The notes under the pieces were generated by a model that worked only from the letters and a program-made list of their open reading frames with translations, was not told the origin of the DNA and did no database searches. The position numbers and the translations under genes are program-made. This document shows, piece by piece, positions 1 through 5,185 of a stretch of 5,593 nucleotides of DNA (position 1 is the first letter of the stretch; every line of letters starts with the position of its first letter). This DNA comes from Nitrospirota bacterium (GTDB lineage Bacteria > Nitrospirota > Thermodesulfovibrionia > Thermodesulfovibrionales > UBA1546), in contig SCSY01000114.1 in assembly GCA_004298625.1 (NCBI GenBank), positions 1 to 5,593 of the forward strand. Direction: 5' to 3'.

Positions 1-407
1 CCAAGCGCAAGGTTATACTCGTTTGTGCCTCTTTCATCGCAATGCCCTTCTAAGAGCATGTTTGATGACTTATTTTTTACGAGCCAGTCCGACACAACCT
101 TAAGGGTCGGTTTTGCGTCATCCCTTATAAAATATTTATCAAAGTCAAAATTGATATTCTCGAACGCTGCCGAGACCGGTTTCGGTTCGACAACCTCTTT
201 TACCGGAACTGTCTCTACCATTTTAGGTTCCTCTTTTGCTGCAACCGGAGCTTCCTTTGCAGGCTCTGCTTTCTTTTCCGGTTCAGGCGCTGATGCCTTT
301 TGCGCTGTTTCCTGCATTGCCGGCTGTTCGGGCTGCACCACTTCTTTCTTTGCGCATCCGGCAAAGATAAATCCAAAAGCTACTGCTAAGACAAAAAATC
401 TCTTCAT
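1..407 (-). CDS. pal: Peptidoglycan-associated lipoprotein Pal (partial, C-terminus beyond window)
   Basis: Pal is the outer-membrane lipoprotein of the Tol-Pal system. It binds peptidoglycan through an OmpA-like domain and is mobilised by TolB/TolA at division sites. The 135 visible residues start MKRFFVLAVAFGFIFAGC, a short lipoprotein signal with lipobox FAGC and lipidated Cys18. A linker rich in Ala, Pro, Glu and Lys follows (about 20-80). The OmpA-like domain then begins with INFDFDKYFIRDDAKPTL and reaches EGHCDERGTNEYNLALG, a hallmark Pal stretch, before the window ends; roughly the last 40 residues are missing. The start is supported by an ideal AAGGAGG at 413-419, 5 nt before the ATG. 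It lies 25 nt after tolB, so it is probably the last of the visible tol operon genes, though the strong site may also allow independent, higher translation. The identification is very secure. Confidence 0.96.
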   Translation of the reverse strand, partial: MKRFFVLAVAFGFIFAGCAKKEVVQPEQPAMQETAQKASAPEPEKKAEPAKEAPVAAKEEPKMVETVPVKEVVEPKPVSAAFENINFDFDKYFIRDDAKPTLKVVSDWLVKNKSSNMLLEGHCDERGTNEYNLAL

Positions 408-432
408 AAAAACCTCCTTCTACAGATTTTAT

Positions 433-1767
433 TTAATTCGGCGACCACCGCGGGCCAAAGGCCCTTAACCATGCGGGGGTTATTCTTTTCTGCAATTCTC
501 CGTTTGCCCTCATTATATAAATGCCGTTTACCCTTTCCCTGTCAGACGAGAATATTATAAATCTTCCGTCAGGAGAAAATGAAGGGTCTTCGTTATTTCC
601 CCTGTCGGTAAGCTGCCTGAGGCCTGTCCCGTCCGGATTGATAATGAAAATCTGGTGTTTGCCGGAAATCCTCCCGACAAAGACAATGCCTTCCCCTCCA
701 GGAGCCCAGCTTGGAGAAGTATTATACGAGCCCTCAAATGTCAGCCTTCTTGTGTCATACCCGTTTTTATTCATTATATATATCTGCGGCGTCCCTCCCC
801 TGTCCGATACAAACGCAATCAGCCTTCCATCCGGCGAGACCGCAGGGGAAATCTCTATCCATCTTGTTGAAGTTATTCTTGCAAGTCTCGACTCGGAAAT
901 TTTCAAGCTGTATAAGCCATAAGTCTCGTCTTTTGACGATGAAAGCATAATTTCGTCTCCGTCAGGGAAAAAGTTGCCCGTCATGTTCAGTCCCTTTGCT
1001 ACAAATATATTCCTTTCCGTCATTTTTGTAAAGTCTAACAAATATATTCCCCATTTTCCACCCCTCTCAGAAGAATAAATAAGTCTCGTGCCGTCTTTTG
1101 ACCAGTGGGGAGTGAGGACAAAGTCTCCCTTTATCCCCAGTTTTTTAATCCCCGTGCCGTCCCAGTCCATTATATAAAGACCTTTTTTATCTTCATCCTC
1201 TGCAACAAAGGCAACCTTTGTCCTGAATATCCCGTTTTCTCCTGTTACATGTTTATATATATCATTTGAAATAGAATGGGCAAGCTGCCTTGCCGAACCT
1301 TTTTCTCCCTTATACTCTCTTTTAAATATCTCTCTGCTCTCGAATACGTCATAGAGCGAAGCAGTCACTATAAGATTCTGTTCTCCGTTAACATTGCCTT
1401 TTACAACAGCCTCTGCTCCGATAACGGTCCAGTTTTGGGGGTTAAACATCTGCAAAGAACTTTCGATATACGCAGCCCTATCAAGCCCCAGGAAGAAACC
1501 CGTAAAATCAAGGTCCTCTCTTATAATATCTGCAATATTTTTCCCTTCCTTACCGGTGAATTCCTGAACGGCAATAGGGAGTTTTTTTACTTCAGGAGAA
1601 GCGATGTCAATGTAGACCTTGGCCTCAGCTACAGTGAACAGTGAACAGTGAACAGTGAACAGCAAAAACAGCAAAAGAGAGCGGAAAAAATGAAGTGCAG
1701 ACAAGGTAAAAGTTATTGTCCTTCTTCGACTGACACCTGACACCTGACACCTGACACCCTTCTTCAT
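433..1767 (-). CDS. tolB: Tol-Pal system protein TolB with a repeat-built signal peptide
   Basis: TolB is the periplasmic partner of Pal and TolA. The 444 residues are close to the usual length (about 430) after allowing for a long leader. Residues 50-175 form the TolB N-terminal domain, beginning KVYIDIASPEVKKLPIAV. Residues 183-444 form a beta-propeller with recurring PD40/WD40-like motifs such as SPDGRLIAFVSDRGG (311-325), IYIMNKNG and SFSPDGRFIIFSSDR (396-410). The signal peptide is unusually long, with predicted cleavage after AEA (47-49). Its n-region (residues 4-13) and late h-region (36-46) are encoded by heptamer tandem repeats, which is atypical for this gene. The ATG overlaps the tolA stop (ATGA) and has GAGGT upstream, which favours this start. 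A TTG at codon 22 would still leave a usable signal sequence but has no visible ribosome site. Function is secure; the exact start is likely but not proven. Confidence 0.96.
   Translation of the reverse strand: MKKGVRCQVSGVSRRRTITFTLSALHFFRSLLLFLLFTVHCSLFTVAEAKVYIDIASPEVKKLPIAVQEFTGKEGKNIADIIREDLDFTGFFLGLDRAAYIESSLQMFNPQNWTVIGAEAVVKGNVNGEQNLIVTASLYDVFESREIFKREYKGEKGSARQLAHSISNDIYKHVTGENGIFRTKVAFVAEDEDKKGLYIMDWDGTGIKKLGIKGDFVLTPHWSKDGTRLIYSSERGGKWGIYLLDFTKMTERNIFVAKGLNMTGNFFPDGDEIMLSSSKDETYGLYSLKISESRLARITSTRWIEISPAVSPDGRLIAFVSDRGGTPQIYIMNKNGYDTRRLTFEGSYNTSPSWAPGGEGIVFVGRISGKHQIFIINPDGTGLRQLTDRGNNEDPSFSPDGRFIIFSSDRERVNGIYIMRANGELQKRITPAWLRAFGPRWSPN
1631..1662. repeat. Heptamer tandem repeat (ACAGTGA, 4.6 copies) inside tolB
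   Basis: Four perfect copies of ACAGTGA (TCACTGT on the coding strand, equivalently TGTTCAC) are followed by ACAG. Read in the tolB frame they encode residues 36-46, LFTVHCSLFTV, the end of the hydrophobic core directly before the AEA cleavage site. Because 7 is not a multiple of 3, every frame of the coding strand reads the same heptapeptide cycle (C-S-L-F-T-V-H) and none contains a stop. The opposite strand meets TGA every 21 nt. Confidence 0.97.
1658..1675. repeat. 9-nt direct duplication (AACAGCAAA x2) in the tolB signal region
   Basis: Two adjacent perfect copies of AACAGCAAA abut and slightly overlap the ACAGTGA array. On the coding strand they read in frame as part of L-L-F-L-L-F, the first half of the TolB hydrophobic core. 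A low-complexity origin by chance is possible, but the direct continuation into the heptamer array suggests local repeat expansion. Confidence 0.7.
1730..1758. repeat. Heptamer tandem repeat (CTGACAC, 4 copies) at the tolB 5' end
   Basis: Four perfect copies of CTGACAC (GTGTCAG on the coding strand) plus one base begin 9 nt after the tolB start codon. They encode residues 4-13, GVRCQVSGVS. As in the second array, all coding-strand frames are free of stops, while the reverse orientation would contain TGA. The array lies 67 nt from the ACAGTGA array and has the same unit length and copy number but a different unit sequence. I recall similar heptamers as dispersed, usually intergenic, repeats in environmental Nitrospirota and deltaproteobacterial genomes; that is recollection, not a search. 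Confidence 0.97.
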
Positions 1768-2432
1768 GGCGTAAACCTCAATCCTATCTCCATCTCATAC
1801 GGCGGCGGAGAGACTGGGCTTGCCTTAGCGACAGCCTTTAAAACAGAGCGGTCAAAGATAATATTGCCGGAACTCTTCTCCACCTTGTTTATCCTGAGGG
1901 TTCCATCCCGCATCACTGTCACCGAGATTATCGCCTCGAGATTTTTGCCCTTTATCTCGGGTATTACTGTGTAGTGCCGCCATATCTCTCTGCCTATTTT
2001 ATTTTCATAGCTTGCAAGCATGTCTTCTTCTCCGTTCTCTTCAGGCCCGGTTATTTCTCCTTCCTCCGAGCCGCCGGAGCCTTTTATGGAAATGACATTT
2101 CTCAGCCTTAAAATATTCTTTGCTTTTTTCGTCGCTTCCATTGCTGCAATCCTGTTTTCTGCATATTGTTTTGTATCATCAGAGGGTTTGAGTTTTTTTG
2201 AAGTGTCGGAAGGCAGGCTCATCCGGGGAGCAGGCTCATCCTCGCTCACCGCTGCCCCGCCTTCTTCCGGGGACCCGGTATCAGCAACCTCTGTGCCGAC
2301 AAGGCTGACGATATATGCAGGGGGCCTGATAAAATGATTTGACCGGTTCATCAGCACAAGCGCAGTGAAAAAAAAAGTTATATGTATCACAAGCGAGAGA
2401 ATTGCGGTTATCCGAAGGCTGGGTCCCTTCAT
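1764..2432 (-). CDS. tolA: TolA-like protein (TonB/TolA C-terminal domain), short form
   Basis: This is the energy-transducing protein anchored in the inner membrane and reaching across the periplasm to TolB/Pal. A short cytoplasmic N-terminus is followed by one membrane helix (about residues 8-28) carrying S13-x3-H17, the SxxxH motif that couples TolA and TonB to their proton-channel partners. Residues 30-140 are a charged, Pro/Glu/Lys-rich spacer with a short helical stretch (about 86-112). Residues 140-222 form a TonB/TolA C-terminal domain, with YENKIGREIWRHYTV, VTVMRDGTLRINKVEKSSG and a terminal IGLRFTP strand. At 222 residues it is about half the length of E. coli TolA (421), mainly from a short domain II. 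The ATG overlaps the tolR stop and its own TGA overlaps the tolB start. The position between tolR and tolB supports TolA rather than TonB; by sequence alone 'TonB family' is the safer label. Confidence 0.9.
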   Translation of the reverse strand: MKGPSLRITAILSLVIHITFFFTALVLMNRSNHFIRPPAYIVSLVGTEVADTGSPEEGGAAVSEDEPAPRMSLPSDTSKKLKPSDDTKQYAENRIAAMEATKKAKNILRLRNVISIKGSGGSEEGEITGPEENGEEDMLASYENKIGREIWRHYTVIPEIKGKNLEAIISVTVMRDGTLRINKVEKSSGNIIFDRSVLKAVAKASPVSPPPYEMEIGLRFTP

Positions 2433-2836
2433 TTCTCATCTATTTTTATCTTCGGCTCGGTTACCATCCCAAGCTTCTCTATCCCTGCCTCCTTTATATC
2501 AGCCATGACCTCGACAACAAGGCCATACGGGACGTCTTTATCGGCCTTGAGAAAGATATTCGGGTTCGCTTTGCTGATTGCATCAAGTTTCTGCCTTACT
2601 TCGGGAAGGGACATCGGGGTGTCATTCATATAAATGACGCCTTCTTTTTTTATTACAATATTTATTCTTTCTTCCGGAGGCAGATCCTTGCCTTTTGCCT
2701 TTGGAAGATCTACATCAATGCCCTGCTGAAGGAGCGGTGCCGTAACCATGAATATTATCAACAACACCAGCATTACATCCACCAGAGGTGTTACATTTAT
2801 CTCTGAAAGAACACCCCTGTTTCTTTCGGTCTTCAC
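2429..2836 (-). CDS. tolR: Tol-Pal proton channel subunit TolR (ExbD family)
   Basis: TolR pairs with TolQ to form the proton-driven motor in the inner membrane. The protein has 135 residues, normal for ExbD/TolR. It opens with a short cytoplasmic tail and the family signature EINVTPLVDVMLVLLIIFMVTAP (12-34), whose Asp20 is the conserved proton-path residue inside the single membrane helix. The remaining residues form a periplasmic domain that includes the typical LKADKDVPYG stretch. Translation starts at GTG, overlapping the tolQ TGA (GTGA), with AAGGA about 7 nt upstream inside tolQ. It ends in a 4-nt ATGA overlap with tolA, so the three proteins are probably translationally coupled. ExbD is the alternative family member; the adjoining tolB and pal decide for TolR. 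Confidence 0.95.
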   Translation of the reverse strand: MKTERNRGVLSEINVTPLVDVMLVLLIIFMVTAPLLQQGIDVDLPKAKGKDLPPEERINIVIKKEGVIYMNDTPMSLPEVRQKLDAISKANPNIFLKADKDVPYGLVVEVMADIKEAGIEKLGMVTEPKIKIDEK

Positions 2837-3459
2837 TTGGCTTCCTTAGAGAAAAAATCAAGCAGTTCCTCTGAAAAGTCCTCCATCTCTATAATTGCCT
2901 GTCTGGCCCTGCTTAGATAATAGTTATATGCAATTACAGCCGGGATTGCCGCTACAAGTCCTGCTGCAGTTGTTATCAACGCCTCTGCAATGCCCGGGGC
3001 CACAACTGCCAGTGACGCTGAACCGGCAGCGCCGATTCCCGTGAAGGCATTCATTATCCCCCATACGGTTCCGAACAGGCCTATGAAGGGCGTGGTAGAA
3101 CCTGTAGTGGCAAGAAAGCTGAGGTATCTTTCGAGTTTGGCCGACTCCAGCGCCTCATATCTCCTGAGCAGTCTTTTGATTTCAGCCCTGTCGCGGACTT
3201 CTTCCGTAAATGTGAATTTGAATATATTTGCAAAAGGGCTGAGGTTGAGAGTTTTTGCAACGCTCAATAGGCCTTTTATATCACGCCCCGCATTGTAGGT
3301 CCTGAGGAACATGTCCGTTTCTTTGTTTGCCCTGGACAGGTAACGATACTTATAAAAGATTATGGCCCATGAAACAATAGAAAAAAACATGAGGATAAGC
3401 AATACTACTTTAACAACATAGCCTGCCTGCAGTATTAATTGTATAGCAGAGTTTTGCAT
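2833..3459 (-). CDS. tolQ: Tol-Pal proton channel subunit TolQ (MotA/TolQ/ExbB family)
   Basis: TolQ is the multi-pass stator subunit that surrounds TolR and passes proton energy to TolA. Counted from the ATG it has 208 residues with three membrane helices: about 14-36, 118-140 (TGSTTPFIGLFGTVWGIMNAF) and 158-181 (EALITTAAGLVAAIPAVIAYNY). A large cytoplasmic segment lies between helices 1 and 2. The last two helices carry the family's conserved Gly, Thr and Pro pattern. An in-frame GTG two codons earlier (3465) could be called as start, but AGAGGTG at 3463-3469 would then overlap the start codon itself; it is correctly spaced (5 nt) for the ATG at 3459. This is the first gene of the tol cluster, behind a 167-nt gap with a possible promoter. 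Confidence 0.95.
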   Translation of the reverse strand: MQNSAIQLILQAGYVVKVVLLILMFFSIVSWAIIFYKYRYLSRANKETDMFLRTYNAGRDIKGLLSVAKTLNLSPFANIFKFTFTEEVRDRAEIKRLLRRYEALESAKLERYLSFLATTGSTTPFIGLFGTVWGIMNAFTGIGAAGSASLAVVAPGIAEALITTAAGLVAAIPAVIAYNYYLSRARQAIIEMEDFSEELLDFFSKEAK

Positions 3460-3462
3460 AAG

Positions 3463-3469
3463 CACCTCT
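3463..3469 (-). promoter_or_regulatory. Ribosome binding site deciding the tolQ start
   Basis: The coding strand reads AGAGGTG here, with the GAGG core 5 nt before the ATG at 3459. The GTG that could extend the reading frame lies inside this motif, so the site argues for the ATG as the start of TolQ. Confidence 0.7.
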
Positions 3470-3487
3470 ATTACCGTTATTGGGTTC

Positions 3488-3545
3488 AGGTTAAGGTTGA
3501 GATTAAGGTTGAGAATTATTCCGGTCTTAGCCTTAATCTTAACCT
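3488..3545. repeat. Degenerate TTAAGG/TTGAG repeat forming an imperfect inverted repeat
   Basis: The left part has about two copies of a 12-nt unit (GGTTGAGATTAA-like, beginning at 3495) flanked by partial copies. The right part carries related units in the opposite orientation (CTTAATCTTAACCT). Arms 3494-3512 and 3527-3545 match at 16 of 19 positions across a 14-nt loop. The three mismatches would be G-U pairs in a plus-strand RNA but C-A mismatches in the tolQ leader RNA, so a leader hairpin is possible but imperfect. The element sits between the unknown gene and tolQ, downstream of the candidate promoter. It resembles intergenic repeats rather than a typical terminator, as no U-tract follows in the tolQ direction. 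Confidence 0.7.
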
Positions 3546-3570
3546 AAATCTTTTCGTCTATAGCTTTTAA

Positions 3571-3599
3571 ACTTTAAAAGAATTTGAGCTAAAAGTCAA
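3571..3599 (-). promoter_or_regulatory. Candidate sigma-70-type promoter for tolQ
   Basis: On the minus strand TTGACT (3594-3599) is followed after 17 nt by TAAAGT (3571-3576), matching 5 of 6 and 4 of 6 consensus bases. Transcription would start near 3564 and give a leader of about 105 nt that includes the TTAAGG-type inverted repeat. The region is AT-rich, so a chance match is possible. Confidence 0.4.
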
Positions 3600-3626
3600 A
3601 TCAAAGAGATATTATCCGGCGGTGTT

Positions 3627-4307
3627 TTAATGTGGTTTTCTCGACTGAACAAGTTTTTTTGCCGCTGTGCGGAGCGCCTCCGCGACATTTTTATTCTTTT
3701 CGATTGCAGCGAGGTCTCTTAATTTCAGACCGTTCAAGAGCGGGATTGCAATTCCGGCAGGTGTTTTGGGATTAGTTATGACAGCAAGCAACACCCCGTA
3801 GCTTTTCATCCAATCCCTATTTTTTGTTATAGCCCTTAATGCATCGTCGGGAATAGACCGCGAGTGGGCAAATATTTCAACTTCCGATTCTGTAATCTTG
3901 GGATTGGTAAGGACCGACAGTATGATCTGCTTATTTGTATCCTTTAACAGGATGGACCTTATTTCGCGTCCGCCTCTCATTGCCAGCAGTCTGCGTTCAG
4001 ACACGGTCAGGTTCTGCACCTTCTGCAGCATAGTCTGCGCATGCTCCTCGGGCGTCTCTTCGATTTTTTCGACGGCAGAGAATGCCTTTACAGGAACCTG
4101 CAGGAGTTTTGCAGCCTCTTCCTTTATGTTTTCAGGGGTGTCGGGATTTTCGAGTAATAATTTAATGATCTCCGGTCTCTGTGCGCCGGCCTTTAATATA
4201 TCTTCGTAGGTGCCTGGGTCTGCCGCCTCTGCAAGCAATGCCTCTATCATCTCTTTCGATGCAATCGAGAGGTCAACTCCTAAAACTTTTTGTTCCTGTT
4301 CTTCCAC
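3627..4307 (-). CDS. Conserved helical-repeat protein of unknown function
   Basis: I do not recognise a named function. The 226 residues lack a signal peptide and membrane helices, so the protein is probably cytoplasmic. It looks almost fully helical, in short HEAT-like repeats marked by an Asn-Pro turn: LLENPDTPENIKEEA (51-65), LTNPKITESEVEIFA (133-147), SIPDDALRAITKNRDW (151-166) and ITNPKTPAGIAIPLL (177-191). A linker (71-100) separates an N-terminal unit from a basic segment, RRLLAMRGGREIRSILLKDTNKQII (105-129). I recall similar proteins, with the sequence style 'A..G..E.R..L..D.N..I...V..NPKI', in myxobacteria and Geobacter relatives, also without a known role. It starts with GTG only 5 nt after the tlyA stop and has AAGGGA upstream, so it is probably co-transcribed with tlyA. 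A scaffold or protein-binding role would be a guess. Confidence 0.85.
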   Translation of the reverse strand: MEEQEQKVLGVDLSIASKEMIEALLAEAADPGTYEDILKAGAQRPEIIKLLLENPDTPENIKEEAAKLLQVPVKAFSAVEKIEETPEEHAQTMLQKVQNLTVSERRLLAMRGGREIRSILLKDTNKQIILSVLTNPKITESEVEIFAHSRSIPDDALRAITKNRDWMKSYGVLLAVITNPKTPAGIAIPLLNGLKLRDLAAIEKNKNVAEALRTAAKKLVQSRKPH

Positions 4308-4312
4308 TTTGC

Positions 4313-5044
4313 TTATCCCTTCTTCATATATAAGAAATACTCTATGTTGCCCTTTTGTCCCAATACAGGCGATTGAAACACGCCTATTATATTAAGCCCG
4401 ATATTTTTTAACGAGACCCTGACAGCCTCGACAGCCGCTAATCTTTTTTCCTCTTCTCTTACAATACCGCCTTTTCCGACCTCTCCCTTTCCCACTTCGA
4501 ACTGCGGTTTAACAAGGGCGAGTATCTCTCCGTCGCTCCTTAGAAATTCTAACACTTTGGGAATAACTTTTGTGAGCGATATGAAAGAAACGTCCGCTGT
4601 TGCAATATCAATTACATCCGGAATCTTTTCTTTCTCGAGGTATCTTATGTTGGTCCTCTCGAGAAGAACAACCCTTGGGTCATTCCGCAACGTCCATGCG
4701 AGTTGCCCATACCCAACATCAATGCAATATACTTTTTTTGCTCCCGTCCGGAGCATGCAGTCGGTGAAGCCCCCTGTTGAAGAGCCGACATCCATTGCTG
4801 TTTTGTCTTTCAGGGTTATATTGAAATAATCTATGGCTGCCTTAAGTTTCAAACCTCCGCGGCTTACATAGGGGGTGTCTTCTCCTCTGAGGATTATATT
4901 TGAAGCAACGTTTATCATTGTCCCTGCCTTTGTAACAGGAGCGCCGTCAACAAGTACATTGCCCTCCATTATTAAGGCCTTCGCCCTCTCCCTGCTTTTT
5001 ACAAGCCCCCTGTCAACAAGAATCTTATCAAGACGCTCCTTCAT
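4313..5044 (-). CDS. tlyA: TlyA family rRNA 2'-O-methyltransferase
   Basis: TlyA enzymes transfer a methyl group from S-adenosylmethionine to ribose 2'-OH of cytidines in rRNA; in mycobacteria this affects capreomycin susceptibility. Residues 1-60 form an S4 RNA-binding domain (RLDKILVDRGLVKSRERAKALI, then GNVLVDG). The remainder is an FtsJ/RrmJ-like Rossmann methyltransferase. The cofactor motif is DVGSSTGGFTD (85-95), and the K-D-K-E catalytic set is visible as K66 (SRGGLKL), D151 (TADVSF), K179 (LVKPQFE) and E235 (GNIEYFLY). The length of 243 is slightly short of the usual 250-270 but complete. The N-terminus MKERLDKILVDRG fits the family start. No ribosome site precedes the ATG; instead a TGATATAAT element ends 8 nt before it, so the mRNA may be nearly leaderless. 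The exact rRNA target and any hemolysin-like role cannot be read from the sequence. Confidence 0.94.
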   Translation of the reverse strand: MKERLDKILVDRGLVKSRERAKALIMEGNVLVDGAPVTKAGTMINVASNIILRGEDTPYVSRGGLKLKAAIDYFNITLKDKTAMDVGSSTGGFTDCMLRTGAKKVYCIDVGYGQLAWTLRNDPRVVLLERTNIRYLEKEKIPDVIDIATADVSFISLTKVIPKVLEFLRSDGEILALVKPQFEVGKGEVGKGGIVREEEKRLAAVEAVRVSLKNIGLNIIGVFQSPVLGQKGNIEYFLYMKKG

Positions 5045-5052
5045 AGTAACGT

Positions 5053-5061
5053 ATTATATCA
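5053..5061 (-). promoter_or_regulatory. Extended -10 promoter of tlyA (near-leaderless)
   Basis: The minus strand reads TGATATAAT: a perfect TATAAT hexamer (5053-5058) with an upstream TG, the extended -10 pattern. No convincing -35 is seen at 16-18 nt. The expected start of transcription is around 5044-5047, at or within about 3 nt of the tlyA ATG. Confidence 0.5.
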
Positions 5062-5157
5062 AACATATCACCGGCAAATCCCCGCTTCGTCAACCCCGTA
5101 TTTTTCCTCGATATAGCCTGAGAGCCCCGCCCTGCGAATCGTCCGTTCTTCGGTCTG

Positions 5158-5166
5158 TGATAAAAT
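5158..5166 (+). promoter_or_regulatory. Candidate extended -10 promoter of the response regulator gene
   Basis: TGATAAAAT has TAAAAT (5 of 6 of the -10 consensus) preceded by TG one base upstream. The -35 region is weak (ATCGTC at 17 nt). Initiation near 5172 would leave a leader of about 14 nt containing the AGGAG ribosome site at 5177-5181. Confidence 0.35.
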
Positions 5167-5185
5167 AGCACTTAAAAGGAGCTTT

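Noticed and set aside
25..950. Plus-strand open frames opposite pal and tolB, including those at 25-468 and 521-922
   Set aside because: They lie antisense to strongly supported genes, have no recognisable protein features and no good ribosome sites.
1643..1650. Cys41 of TolB (TVHC) as a possible lipobox
   Set aside because: The residue before Cys is His, which does not fit the Ala/Gly/Ser needed at that position, and the Cys is part of the repeat-encoded heptapeptide. The AEA site at 47-49 is a good ordinary cleavage site.
1631..1758. CRISPR-like array
   Set aside because: The repeats are 7 nt and directly tandem without spacers; they are simple tandem repeats.
3564..3580. Perfect 8-bp inverted repeat (CTTTTAAA-C-TTTAAAAG) as a terminator of the unknown gene
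   Set aside because: The stem is almost entirely A-T with a 1-nt loop and no following T-tract, so a stable terminator hairpin is unlikely; it also overlaps the candidate tolQ -10.
5062..5157. Small gene or structured RNA between the divergent promoters
   Set aside because: I found no start with a ribosome site and a meaningful product, nor a convincing stem-loop; it looks like ordinary regulatory spacer.
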